Below are positions 33,401-45,400 of a stretch of DNA of 64,000 nt, piece after piece. The notes beneath the pieces were generated by a model. The model searched no databases. It was given only the letters and a program-made list of their open reading frames with translations, and had not been told where the DNA came from. Both the position numbers and the translations under genes were made by a program. The stretch covers positions 9,510,769 through 9,574,768 of the forward strand of contig CM059624.1 in the NCBI GenBank assembly GCA_030435675.1, written 5' to 3'. Every line of letters starts with the position of its first letter. The first letter of the stretch is position 1. Source of the DNA: Steinernema hermaphroditum. Its lineage: Eukaryota; Nematoda; Chromadorea; Rhabditida; Steinernematidae.

Positions 33401-36400
33401 GGCCAATTCGGTCGGCTATAAGCCCTTCCCCGGCAGTGGCGACCGTCGGGGCTGCAACGGCGTCGGAGACGACTTCTACTCCTACAGCTTCGACGGAGAA
33501 TACATGTTTTGTGGTAGGAATGTGTCCTGACGGTTTGTCTAACGTCTTCTTCAGCCGGACGAGGGCGTAAGGTCGGACTTGGGAAGCTGAAGAAGGGTGA
33601 CGTCGTCGGCTGTCAGCTGGACCTCAGTGGACCCGAGATCCGCTTCACCCTCAACGGAAAGCTGATGCCGGCCGTCTACAAGAACTTCAACAACGACGGC
33701 TACTTCTTCCCCGTGATGTCCCTCTCCGCCAAAGTCAGGTATCCCCCCACCCCCCATGCGCACTCCTAAGCTCTTCTCCTCAGCTGCCGCTTTCTTTTCG
33801 GCGGAATCCACGGCAAACTGAAACACGGTCCGCCGGCGGGCTTCAGCGCTGTCGTGGAGGCGGTCGTCGGGAAGCTGGAGATCAACGAGTGTCTCTCGTT
33901 CGGAGACCTGCCGAAGAACGTCTTTTGTGGCCCCTCGACGCACATCCATTCCACGAACCCCTTCGTGCCCGAGCCCGTCGATATCTCCTCCACCAGTCTG
34001 CCCCACTTCGCCATGGACGTCCACGACAAAGTGGCCGAGAACCTGCACGAGTGCTGGGCCTACAGGAAGATCGACAACCGCTGGACCTTCGGGGAGGTGC
34101 GCAGCGAGGGTCTTCGCCAGCACCCCTGCTTGACCACCTTCGAAAGACTCCCCCAGACCGAGAAGGTCTACAACATCAACCTCGCCGTGGACACCATGAA
34201 GTGAGCCTGTCTGGCATAACACTACAGTATCCCGCGTTTCAGGACCATTTACGCCCTCGGATATAATATGGTCGTGGACAAACCTCCCACCCGACTTCGA
34301 CCGATCCGTCTCGGCCCTAAGTATGCATTTCTTTCGAGAGCCGATCCCTTAATCGCCTACCTTCCAGCTTCCAACAGTCAAACGGCTACAAACCGCAACC
34401 CTTGGACACCCACGACATCATCCTTACCGAAGACATGGAACCGCTGATCGACCAGCTGGCCAGGAACACGCACAACGTGTGGGCCAAGGAGAAGATCAAG
34501 CGGGGCTGGACGTTCGGCGTCAACGAGTTCGTCGACTCAACGCAGAAGAGGAGTCCCCACTTAGTCCCCTACGAGCAGGTCGACCAGCAGATTAAGGACG
34601 CCAACCGGGAGTCGGCCACCGAGTTCGTCAAGGTCCTGCAGCTCTTCGGCATCTTCCTCGAGCCCCCAGCCCTCGAGCACGACGAGGTGGCGGAGAAAGA
34701 GCTGCAGGCCCTGAACGCCCTGACGCGGACGTACCGCGCCGAGGCCACCTACGCTGTGACCACGGGCAAGTGGTACTTCGAGTTCGAGGTCCTCTCTGAC
34801 GGCTACATGCGCATCGGCTGGATGGACGTCAGCGCGCCCCCGGACACGAAACTCGGCGTCGACGACCGCAGCTACGGCTTCGACGGCTACCTGGGCAAGA
34901 AGTGGCACCAGGGCGCCGAGGTGTACGGTAAGGAGTCGAAGGTCGGTGACATCGTCGGCTGCTTCCTCGACCTCAACGACCGAACGATCTCTTTCTCCCT
35001 CAACGGAGAGCTTCTGCTGGACCCGTCGGGCAGCGAGATGGCCTTCGACAACGTTATCCCCGGCGAGGGCTTCGTGCCCGCCATGACGATCGGCGCCGGC
35101 CAGAAGGCGAAGCTCAATTTCGGTCAGGACTCAAACTCCCTCAAGTACTTCACGACCTGTGGTCTCCAGGAAGGCTACGAGCCCTTCTGCGTGTAGGTCA
35201 CCCCGGATCCCGTCGGATCTCGATGGAGCGTTTCAGGAACATGTACCGGCAGATGCCGATGTGGTTCGCGAAGCAGATGCCGCAGTTCCAGGACATCAGC
35301 CCCGTGTCCAACATCGAGGTCTCGCGCATTCTGCCCACGGGGAACTCGCCCCCGTGCCTCAAGATCAGCCAGAAGGTCGCCTCCAGCGATCCGGGGACCA
35401 CCGAGAAGGCCAACATGCAATTCATCCGCCTCTCACTCCCCGTGAAATGCAATGAGAAGTTCGTCAAGAACAAGTAGGTCCTAGAGGCTCGTCCCGGAAC
35501 TAGGAGGGTCTTCAGGGACAAGGAAGCGCTGCTTCAGTCGCTGAAGGACATCAAGGCGAGGAATGCGTCCATCATCTCCACGGTAAAGTCACCGGGCATC
35601 CCGAAGGAGTTCGACGAGGTCTCCGAGAAGAAGGTGGGGGTGCACGCCGATCCACTACAATCAAGGACTGTCGTTCAGAAGGAAAAGTCGCTTGGAAAGT
35701 CGATTCTGAGCGCCTTCCGCTCCCATGGGAGCCAGGAGCACGCGGATGACGACGAGGTGCGCTCGAAGGGGACCGTCTCCGAGGAGATGCAGAACGATGT
35801 GATGGCTGAGCCGGCCGCTGTCAGGTCAGTGGCCGAGTCCCCCGTCGCCCTTGGAACGATAGTTTGTCCGACGAATTCTCCCTAGCTGCCTGCATGTGCC
35901 CCTCCAACGCATTCGTTTTCGCGTAAACGCCCTCCGCCCGCCCTCCATCCCTCACTTACCGTAACCTTCTCTAATCCACGTGTTTGATCGGTGCAGTCAA
36001 CGACGTAGAATTCTGACCATGGTGAATTTTGGTATGTACTCATTCGAGGAGTCCATCCTCACGTGGCTCTCCGTCGAAGGTCAAGATCCGGACGAGTTTT
36101 GGATCGGCCATGTCAGGTGCCTGAAGCCGCACCGTGTCCATGTCGTGTGCTCTCGTTGCATGCCGTCTCTTCCGTTAGGTGGTGACGCTTCTAGATCTCT
36201 TCGTGCTGTCCGTCCGCTTTCGCTTCTTGCCCGTCCCTCGCAGGCTGACACGGCCCCTTTCAGGCAGTCCAGCATCCTCGATCTCACGCAGGAGGAGCGC
36301 CTCTCGGCGGTGGAGAAGATGAAGGACCTCACCAGTAAGGAGAAGGCGCCCCAGAAGAAGCCTTCGGGGCTCCTAGGCCGCCTCCGCGACGTCAGCCACA

Positions 36401-39400
36401 CGCGCAAGAAGGAGGAGCGCTTCTCCGTCTCCGAAGGAAAGCGCCTCCGCACCGAGGAGTCGCCGTCGGGCTCCGCCAACCTCAAGGTGCTCAACAAGTC
36501 GTCGAGGAGCTTCGAGTCGGGCGTCGAGCTGGAGGCCGTCGAGATCCAGCACGGGAAAGACGTGCTCGGGGGCGAGATGCCCTCTTCGGGTCCCGGACGG
36601 CAGCCGACGCTGAAGAAGTCGTCGCTGAAGAAAAAGAAGAAGAAGGACGCCAGTCCCTCCGGAAGACAGGCCCTGGTAATGGCGGAGCGGCGGCCCTCCA
36701 TGGTGCCCCTGGAGATCCTGCCCGACGGTTCCGTTCCCGAGGACGACTCCTATGCCATGGAGGCCCTGAAGGAGCAGATCGACGAGTACTATTACGGTCT
36801 GCGCATCTTCCCGGGCCAGGACCCGGCCAACGTCTACGTCGGCTGGGTCACTTCGCAGTACCACTTCTACTCGACCACCTTCAGCGACAACGCGGCCGTC
36901 CGGAAGTGTCGCTTCAGTGAGTTCGACCACCTCAACATGGCCACGGAGAGCGTCGAGTACCGTAACTGCTACATGCTGAACGCGGCGCAGCTGCTCAGCG
37001 CGGTCTCCGACTCCTCGAACACGAAGGTCTCCGGCCTCACCATCGGCTGTGTCATCGACACCTCTATCGGCGAGCTCTCTTTCCTCGCCGCCGGCCAGGA
37101 CACACAGATGAAGTTCAAGCTGGAGCCGGGCGCCATTCTCTACCCGGCGGCCTTCGTCATCCCCAGCAGCTCCGAGATCATGCAGTTCGAGCTGGGACGC
37201 ATCAAGTACACATTCCCTCTCTCGGCGGCGATGTTCAAGGCTTCCCTGAAGAGCCTCGTCCCCTTCTGCCCTCCGAGACTCACTGTCGAGAAGCTTTACC
37301 CGATGAACTGGAGCCGCGTGCCCAACGAGTGTCTCCGCACGACCTCCCTCAAGCTCTCCGACGTCAGAGGTCAGTCCATCTGTCCCCGATGCCCTTCATC
37401 TGCTCCTTTCTTTAGGCTGGTCCGTGCTCTGCAACGACCCCGTCCGCATCATGACCGTCTACGTGCCCGAGAAGGATATGAGCTACGACATCCTCGAGAT
37501 GATCGAGAACCCCGACCACCTCACCTTCCACAGGCAGACCCTCAACCTTTACTGCAAACTCGCCTCCCACGGCAACCAGAAAGTGGCGCACATCCTCTGC
37601 CACCACGTCGACGAGGACCAGATCATGTACGCCGTCAAGAGTCACTGTAGGTCCCGAGCGTCCCCCATCGCCCTCATCTTCCCCTTAAGACCTCTCTGGC
37701 GAGATGCGCCAGGGCTTCCACGACTTCCTGATTGCCGTGCACCTGAAGACACACGCCGACGCGCGCCTCTCAACGGCGAAAGAGTACGTCATCCCGCTGG
37801 TGACGGCGCTCGCCGACAAGAACGTCTTTGACCCCGACGCCGAGAACCGGTACCCGCAGATCCTGGGCAACACCGTCTCCATCCGGCCGCAAATGAAGTC
37901 CGAGGACGTGCGGTCTATGTTCGGCCGTGACGCCGAGATGAAGCTGCTCCCGCCGGCGATCAACTTCGAGGCCCTGAAGAACCACGTGATGGTGGCCTTC
38001 ATGAACGCGACGGAGCACGCGGTGATGAACTGCCGCGACCTCATCGGCGGCAACAACCTCAACCACTTCGAGCCCCTCATGAAGCTTTTCGACACGCTGC
38101 TCGTCATCGGCATGATCACCGACGACGATCTCCTCGAGGTGCTCAAGATGATCCACCCGAGCGCCTTCGACGGCCACTACGAGCCGGGCACCAAGCAAAA
38201 GGGCCTCACGGAGATCCAGCTGGCCGAGGGCGTCAAGATCCAGCTGGTGAACATCCTCGACCATCTCTGCGACATGCAGCTTCGGAACCGCGTCGAGTCG
38301 CTCATCGCCTTCTCCGAGGGCTTCGTCGGAGACCTGCAGCAGGACCAGTGCCGCCGCTACATGGACATCAAGCAGACGGACATGCCCCCGGCGGAGGCCG
38401 CCCGGCGGACGAAGGAGTTCCGCTGCCCGCCGAAGGAGCAGATGTTCCGTCTGCTGCAGTGCAAGGTGAAAGAGGAGAAGAGCGGCTACCTGATGGACGA
38501 CGAGGTCGAGTACGACCAGTGCCCGATGGCGGAGAATCTACAGGAGCAGCTGCGCGACTTCTGCGCCCTCCTCGTCGACAAGATCGGCTGTAACAGGGAG
38601 GAGATCGACTTCTCTGGCGAGATCATCGACCTCGAAGACGAGAGCTCCTGGGTGGACAGTCTGGCGCACCTCGTCGTCAAGGTGCCTCCGGCGCCGCTCC
38701 AGGCGAACGCCGCCGCGGCGAACAACGGTACCGAGAACTGGCGCCAGATGATCATCGTCATGCTGAAGGCGTGGGCCTCCAACGACACCATTGACAGCAA
38801 CGACCTCATCCGAGCGATGTTCCGGCTCCTCCTACGCCAGTACTGCGGCGTGCGCGAGTTGATGGATGCGATGGAGCAGGCCTACGTGCTCCACGAGCGT
38901 AACAACCAGGACGTGGAGGACTTCATCGTCTATCTGATGCAGGTCCGCGAGCTGCTTACTGTGCAGTTCGAGAGCACCGAGGAGATCATCCTGAAACGCG
39001 GCCTGTGGCAGCTGATGAACAACCGCATCTTCTTCCAACACCCCGACCTGATGCGACTCCTCAAGATCCACGAGAACGTCATGAGCATCATGATGAACGT
39101 GCTGACGGCGCAGCAAGGCGCCGTGGACCGCGAGGCCTCCGACGACCAGCCACAGCAGCCGATCAAGGACGCCTCCGAGATGGTGGTCGCCTGCTCGCGC
39201 TTCCTCTGCTACTTCTGCCGCACGTCGCGCCAGAACCAGAAAGCCATGTTCGAGCACCTCTCCTTCCTGCTCGACAACGCCACCATGCTGCTGGCCCGGC
39301 CCAGCTACCGCGGCTCCGTGCCTCTCGACGTCGCCTACTCCAGCTTCATGGACAACAACGAGCTCGCTCTCGCCCTCAAGGAGGAGGAGCTGGACAAGGT

Positions 39401-42400
39401 GGCCGTCTATCTCAGCCGCTGTGGCCTGCAGCCCAGCTCGGAGCTCATCGCCAGGGACTACCCCGACATCGGCTGGGACCCCGTGGAGGGCGAGCGCTAC
39501 ATCGATTTCCTCCGCTTCTGCGTGTGGATCAACGGCGAGAACGTGGAAGAGAACGCGAACCTCGTCATCCGCCTCCTCATCCGGCGCCCCGAGTGCCTCG
39601 GCGTCGCCCTGAAGGGCGAGGGCCAGGGCCTCTTCGCCGCCTTCAAGGAGGCGATCGCTCTCTCCGAGGACATCAGAGCGCTGGAGGAAGGCGAGAACCC
39701 CGACTACCTCCACTCCTCCATCCTGAAGACCACGAAGTGAGTCCCCCAGCGAGGCCTTTGCCCACGCCCCTTGCAGGAAGTACCCCGGGAAGGACGTTGA
39801 AGGCGAGGACTACGTCGATCTTGGAGGAGCGACCCTCCAGTTCTACTCCTCCCTCGTCGACCTGTTGGCCAAATGCGCCCCCGACCGGCTGGCCATCCAG
39901 GCGGGCAAGGGCGACTCCCTCCGCGCCCGCGCCATCCTGCGCTCTCTGATCTCCCTGGACGACCTGGGCCAGATCTTGTCCCTCCGCTTCACGATCCCGA
40001 ATCTCGCCTCGTCGACCACCATGGACGGTAGGAGTGTGGTGCACAGCCCGAGTGTGATCAACTCGTTCGACTACGCTCACTCCACGTTGCTAACCCCGGT
40101 CCAGAAGTGCGCCGCCGCTAACACCACGTCGCTCGCTTCGCTTGCCGTCGACCTGAGTGTCTACCACCCGCAGCGGGTGCCTTCCCTCTTCACCAGCCGC
40201 CCCAGAGTCGCTTCCGCGGCCCCGGGCGTCGCGAATCCGCCGTTCCCGCGCCAGTCTGACCACTCGCTCAGACCGCCGTCGGCCGTCTTCGCCGCTCCGG
40301 GCCCCGCCACTAACCTCCTCAGCTGCACCGTCGTCGAGGAAGCCGACTCGACGCCGAACTCGACGTTCGTGAGCGCGTCGACGACGCCGGTCGCCTCCCC
40401 GACGAAGAAGGCTTTCGGCCGCGCTTCCATGCGACGCATTACTTACAACGAGTGCCGACTGAGTGAGTTGCATTAACACGCAGCACCCCTGACCCCTTCC
40501 GAGCTTCCCTAATCACCACTTTAGACACGGGTCCCCAGCCCGGCCTCCACCCCAGCCACAAGCAGTCCGTCCTCCTCTTTCTGGACCGCGTCTACGGAAT
40601 CGACTCGCAGGAGATGCTCTTCCACTTCCTAGAGCAGAGCTTCCTTCCCGACCTCCGCGCCGCCACCATGATGGACTCCGTAGGCGCCTCTAGGAGTGCT
40701 CAGCACAGCAACGTTTCAGCCTCGAGCGCTGGAAAGCGACACGGCGCTGGCCCTGAACCGGTACCTCTGCAACGCCGTTCTCCCACTCCTCACCAACCAC
40801 TCGCACTTCTTCGCCGACGCCGAGCACCACAGCGCCCTCCTCGACGCCACCCTACACACCGTCTACCGTATGAATCGGCTCAAGTCGCTCACGAAGAACC
40901 AGCGCGACGCCGTCAGCGACTTCCTCGTGGCGATCACCCGCGAACTCCCGCCCGGAATGATGATCAAACTGCTCAGGAAGGTCATCATCGACATCCAGGA
41001 GATGACCGAGAACGTCCTCGTACCCCTCAGGGTATACTGTAGTCCCAGAGCGCCCCACAGAGTCTCATCTAGATCATCACGCTGCACTACGAGCGCTGCA
41101 CGAAGTACTACGGTACGGGCAACAGCTACGGAGTGGCGTCGGAGACGGAGAAACGTCTCTCGATGCTGCTCTTCTACGCGATCTTCGACTCGCTGGGCTC
41201 GAAGCCCTACGACCCCGACCTCTTCGGCAAAGCGCTGCCCTGCCTCACGGCCATCGGCTCGGCCATCTCCCCGGACTACACGCTGACGAGCGGCGGCGAA
41301 GACGCCGAGATGGTAAAGGCGCGCCAGGACGAGGGCCTGTGGGTGCCGAAACCTGTCGATGTCGCCGGCGTCGAACTCCGCTCGGACCTGGCCACGATGA
41401 CCGGCCGCTTCGCCGAACACTTCCACGATTCATGGGCGTCGCGCAAGCTGGAGAAGGGCTGGACCTTCGGCGACTTCTACTCACGCGAGAAGCTCACCCA
41501 CCCGCGGCTGAAGCCTTTCGGCCTCCTGAAGGACTACGAGAAGGCGTTCTACAAGGAGCGTTGCAGCGAGTGCGTCCGCGCGCTCGTCGCCTGGAAATAC
41601 GTGATCGACGTCGCCGACCAGGACGCCGCGCAGAAGGCGGCCGAGAGCCTCACCTCCTCGGGGAAATCCATCCAGGACTTCAACCCGAAGCCCGTCGACC
41701 TCTCCAGCATGACCCTGGAGAAGGAGATGATGGAGGCGGCCGAGCGGATGGCCGAGCACTCGCATAACATCTGGGCCAAAAAGGTGTTCACCGAGCTGGC
41801 CACCAAGGGCGGCAACATGCCCATCCCCCTCGTGCCCTGGGACCTGCTGACCGACTTCGAGCGTCGCAAGGACCGATTCCGCGCCCAGGAGATCCTCAAG
41901 TTCCTACAGTACCACGGCTACCGTGTCACCAGGTGCGTTCTGTGTCGTCCTGTCCGTGTGTGTGAATGTTGTGTAGTGACGGCCGCTGTTCGCCTGCGAG
42001 CACCGGCTCCGCTTCTGTGTCCCGTCCGGCTTCGCACCGTCTCTCGGTGCACTTCCAGCTGCCCCTCCCCTCCCACCACTCATCGTCCACCGAATTCAGC
42101 AACCGCGACCTGGAGCCCTCCACAGAGCGCGTCCAGAAGGAGGGCGAGCGCAGCTCCGTCGAGAAGCGCTTCGCCTTCAATCTCCTCGAGAAGCTCATAC
42201 AGTATCTCGAGCAGGCTTCCGTGAAGATGAAGTCGGTGAAGCCCAGCCAGGAGCTCACTCGGCGCAATTCCTTCAAGAAGCAGGGCCGCGACGTGAAGTT
42301 CTTCGAGAAGGTCGTGCTTCCCCTCATGCACGCCTACTTCAACGCCCACAAGAGCTACTTCCTCGCCAGCAGCATCATCGTCCAGACCGGCATGGCCTCC

Positions 42401-45400
42401 AACAAGGAGAAGGAGATGGTTGCCAAGTAGGTCCCCCGTCCCAGCCCCCTCTAGCCTCCTCCTTCAGCCTGTTCTGCCGGCTGGCCGCCCTTCTCCGCAT
42501 CAAGAACCACGCCTTCGGCAGCGTTGCCAAGATCACAGTCAAGTGTCTGCAGGGCCTGACCCAGGCCCTCGATCTACGCACTCTCGTGAAGGCCAACTCG
42601 GACATCGTGAGGACCAGTCTGCTAACCTTCTTCAACAACTGCGCCGACGACCTCTTCACGGCCGTGCAGGAGCTCAAGAACGGAGGCCAGTACGCCCTGT
42701 TGAGGGGGGAGAACCTCAAGTCGTGGCTGAGCGTCGAGTTCGCCAACCAGATGATCGTCCCCGTCCTCACCACCATGTTCTCCCATCTCGCCAGGAACCA
42801 CTTCGGAACCGACCTTCTCTGTAAGTGCTTTCGCCCCCTCTAATAATACAATACCTTTCAGTGGACGACATCCAAGCGGCGTGCTACAAGATCCTCGACA
42901 GTCTCTACTTGGTTACCGAACTCTCTGCGGCCGTGGCCCATAGGAAATCGATCGCTTTCGAGACGGAAAAGTAAGTCAGCCATTTTTTTTTGCGCCCACT
43001 TAACTGAATTGACAGCGATGAACTTATTGACCATCTCGAAAGGTATTTAGGTATCGTACGGTGGTCGTGGTTGAGTATTGTAGAAGTGGTTGTGGTCCTT
43101 CAAAGCCTTTTCCTAGCCCCCTCCCCTACAGTAGCCTTTTGTAGACATCGCTCCGGCCTCGGGCAGTGCCTGAGTGCCTTCGCGATGTGCTTCCCGGTGG
43201 CCTTTCTGGAGGCCGAGTTCAACAAAAACAACAAGCACTCAGTGCTGGCGAAGTCGCAGGACCAGTCCGTGCAGGTGCAGGAGATGCTCCAGAAGCTCTC
43301 CACGCACATTCCCCAGCTGGACAAACTCCTCGACAGAATCGAGCAGGTGGCGCAGAACAGCGTCCCCTACAAGGACGCGCGGAACGTCTACGACGTCGAC
43401 CTCCCTCTCATGTGCTCCTACTTGACCTACTGGTGGCAACTCGGCCCCGACGGACCGAACAAGACCGCGTAGGTGCCCGCTACAGTAGCCCAGCACCGCT
43501 TCCATTCAGGCACCCGACCACTTCCGTCGGTAGCGACCACATGAACCGCATCTTCTGCTCCCTGCTGCACATGATCCGGGACCACGTGGGCATCGAGAAC
43601 GCCGCCTGGCTTTGTAGGGTCAGCTGTAAGTGGGTCCCGAGCGGAATTTCTCTACTCATTGTCCTAGTCTTCGCCGTGTCCGTCATCCAGCACGTAACGT
43701 GCGATCCCGTCAAGGACTACATCCTGCCGATCGCGGAGAAACTGCGTCGGATGGCCGACAAGGCCTTTAAGGAGGAGGAGCACATGCGGACGCACCCCGA
43801 CGACGCCGACGAAGGTACGGTAGCGGAGGACAACGCGCGGCTGGTGCGAGACGTGTACGCCTACTTCCCGATCCTCATGAAGTACACGGACCTGCACCGC
43901 GCGCAGTGGCTGAAGACGCCCTCCTGGGAGACGGACGGCATCTACGAGAACGTCGCCGTCATCTTCAAGATCTGGTCCCTTAGTCAGCACTTCAAACGCG
44001 AGGAGCTGAACTACATGGCGCAGTTCGACGAGGACGCGCAGAACGCGGGCGGTGGCGACATGAAGACGGGCAAGGCGGCGATCGCCGAGCGCAAGAAGAA
44101 GCGCCGCGAGGGTCAGGTCAGTCCTCTCGTGTGCAGCCGTAGAGTGGCCACCTAACCGAGTTCTTTGTAGCTTTTTAAAGACATGATCCGGAACGGAGTA
44201 CGTTTAGATGTCGTGTAGAGATCTGTTCTTGGCCTTTATCATGTCATGCTTCTCTGTTCCTTCCCTCCTTCCTGCGTCCCGTTCCCACATAACCCCTTTG
44301 GTTTAGGTGAAGAGGGACAAGCACGCCAACAGCATCGTCATCGCCTGCCTCAAGAGGCTGCTTCCCGTCGGACTCAACGTCTTCGGAGGCCGCGAGTTGG
44401 ACATCGTCCAGCAGACGAAGGAGAAGTTCCTGGCCAAGGAGAACGAGGACAAGATCCGCGACTTCATCAAGGGACTCCTCGACATCCCCGTCAAGGTGAG
44501 CAGGCCCGCTGGCCTCGGTGTCCATGTCTCGCCTTGCAGACCGACCCTACGGACAAGAACGCGTGGCAGCTGAACCTCTACCGCAAGATCGGGAAGTCGC
44601 AGATGCGCGGCAAGGAGGAGATGACGCAGGACGGCGTCGTCGAGAAGATCGCCAACATGGGCCAGGTGGTGGCCATCCTGCACGTGGTACGTTTTCTTTC
44701 GCTCTAAACAGCCGGGCGCAGCCACTCACCCCGCACTAGCGCCAAAACGTTTGATTAACGAATGAATGAGAGTGCGATAGTTTGTTGCGTGGTCCACGTC
44801 CTCAGTCCCGCTCCGTCGTGTTCGTCCTATGTCGTGTGTGTTCAGGTCACTCGTGTCCGCGAGCTGAATCGCCGTCGCTTCCTCCGCAACGTAAGTCCGT
44901 CTTCGCTTTCTGTCGTCCTCTGCCTCTCCTCTCCGTCGTCCGCATGCTTCTTCTCCGTGGTTGTGGTCGTGAAACGCTCTTTTAGACCGACCACCCCCAG
45001 GCTGGCCTCACCAACGCCTGGCGCAAGATGCTCTCTAGCCAGCGAAAACGCGCTGTGGTCGCCTGTTTCAGGATGGTGCCGCTCTACGGGATCCCAAGGT
45101 AACCGGGGACGGACTAACCGGCACTCACCGCCCGTCGCATGTGCATGCCTGTCTTTAACCGGAGCACCGCACCCCGGCCACTAACCTGACGCCCTTTCCG
45201 TTCTTCTTCTTTCGTCCTCATACTGTTTATTTGGCCTGCAGGTGACAAGTCGCATCGAACGCGAGGACAAGTGGAAGAAGGTGCTCACGCTCCAGCGAAA
45301 ACGCATGGCTATAAGTTTAATAACGGCTAGTCACTTGTATAAGGTTGACCTGTAAGTCTTTTTCTACTTAAAGTTCTTTTCTCTTTCCATTTGCCCGTCT

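Noticed and set aside
37770..39713. Long antisense open frames opposite the RyR and elsewhere on GC-rich exons
   Set aside because: They are mirror frames produced by strong codon bias of the sense exon; no start context or splice structure.
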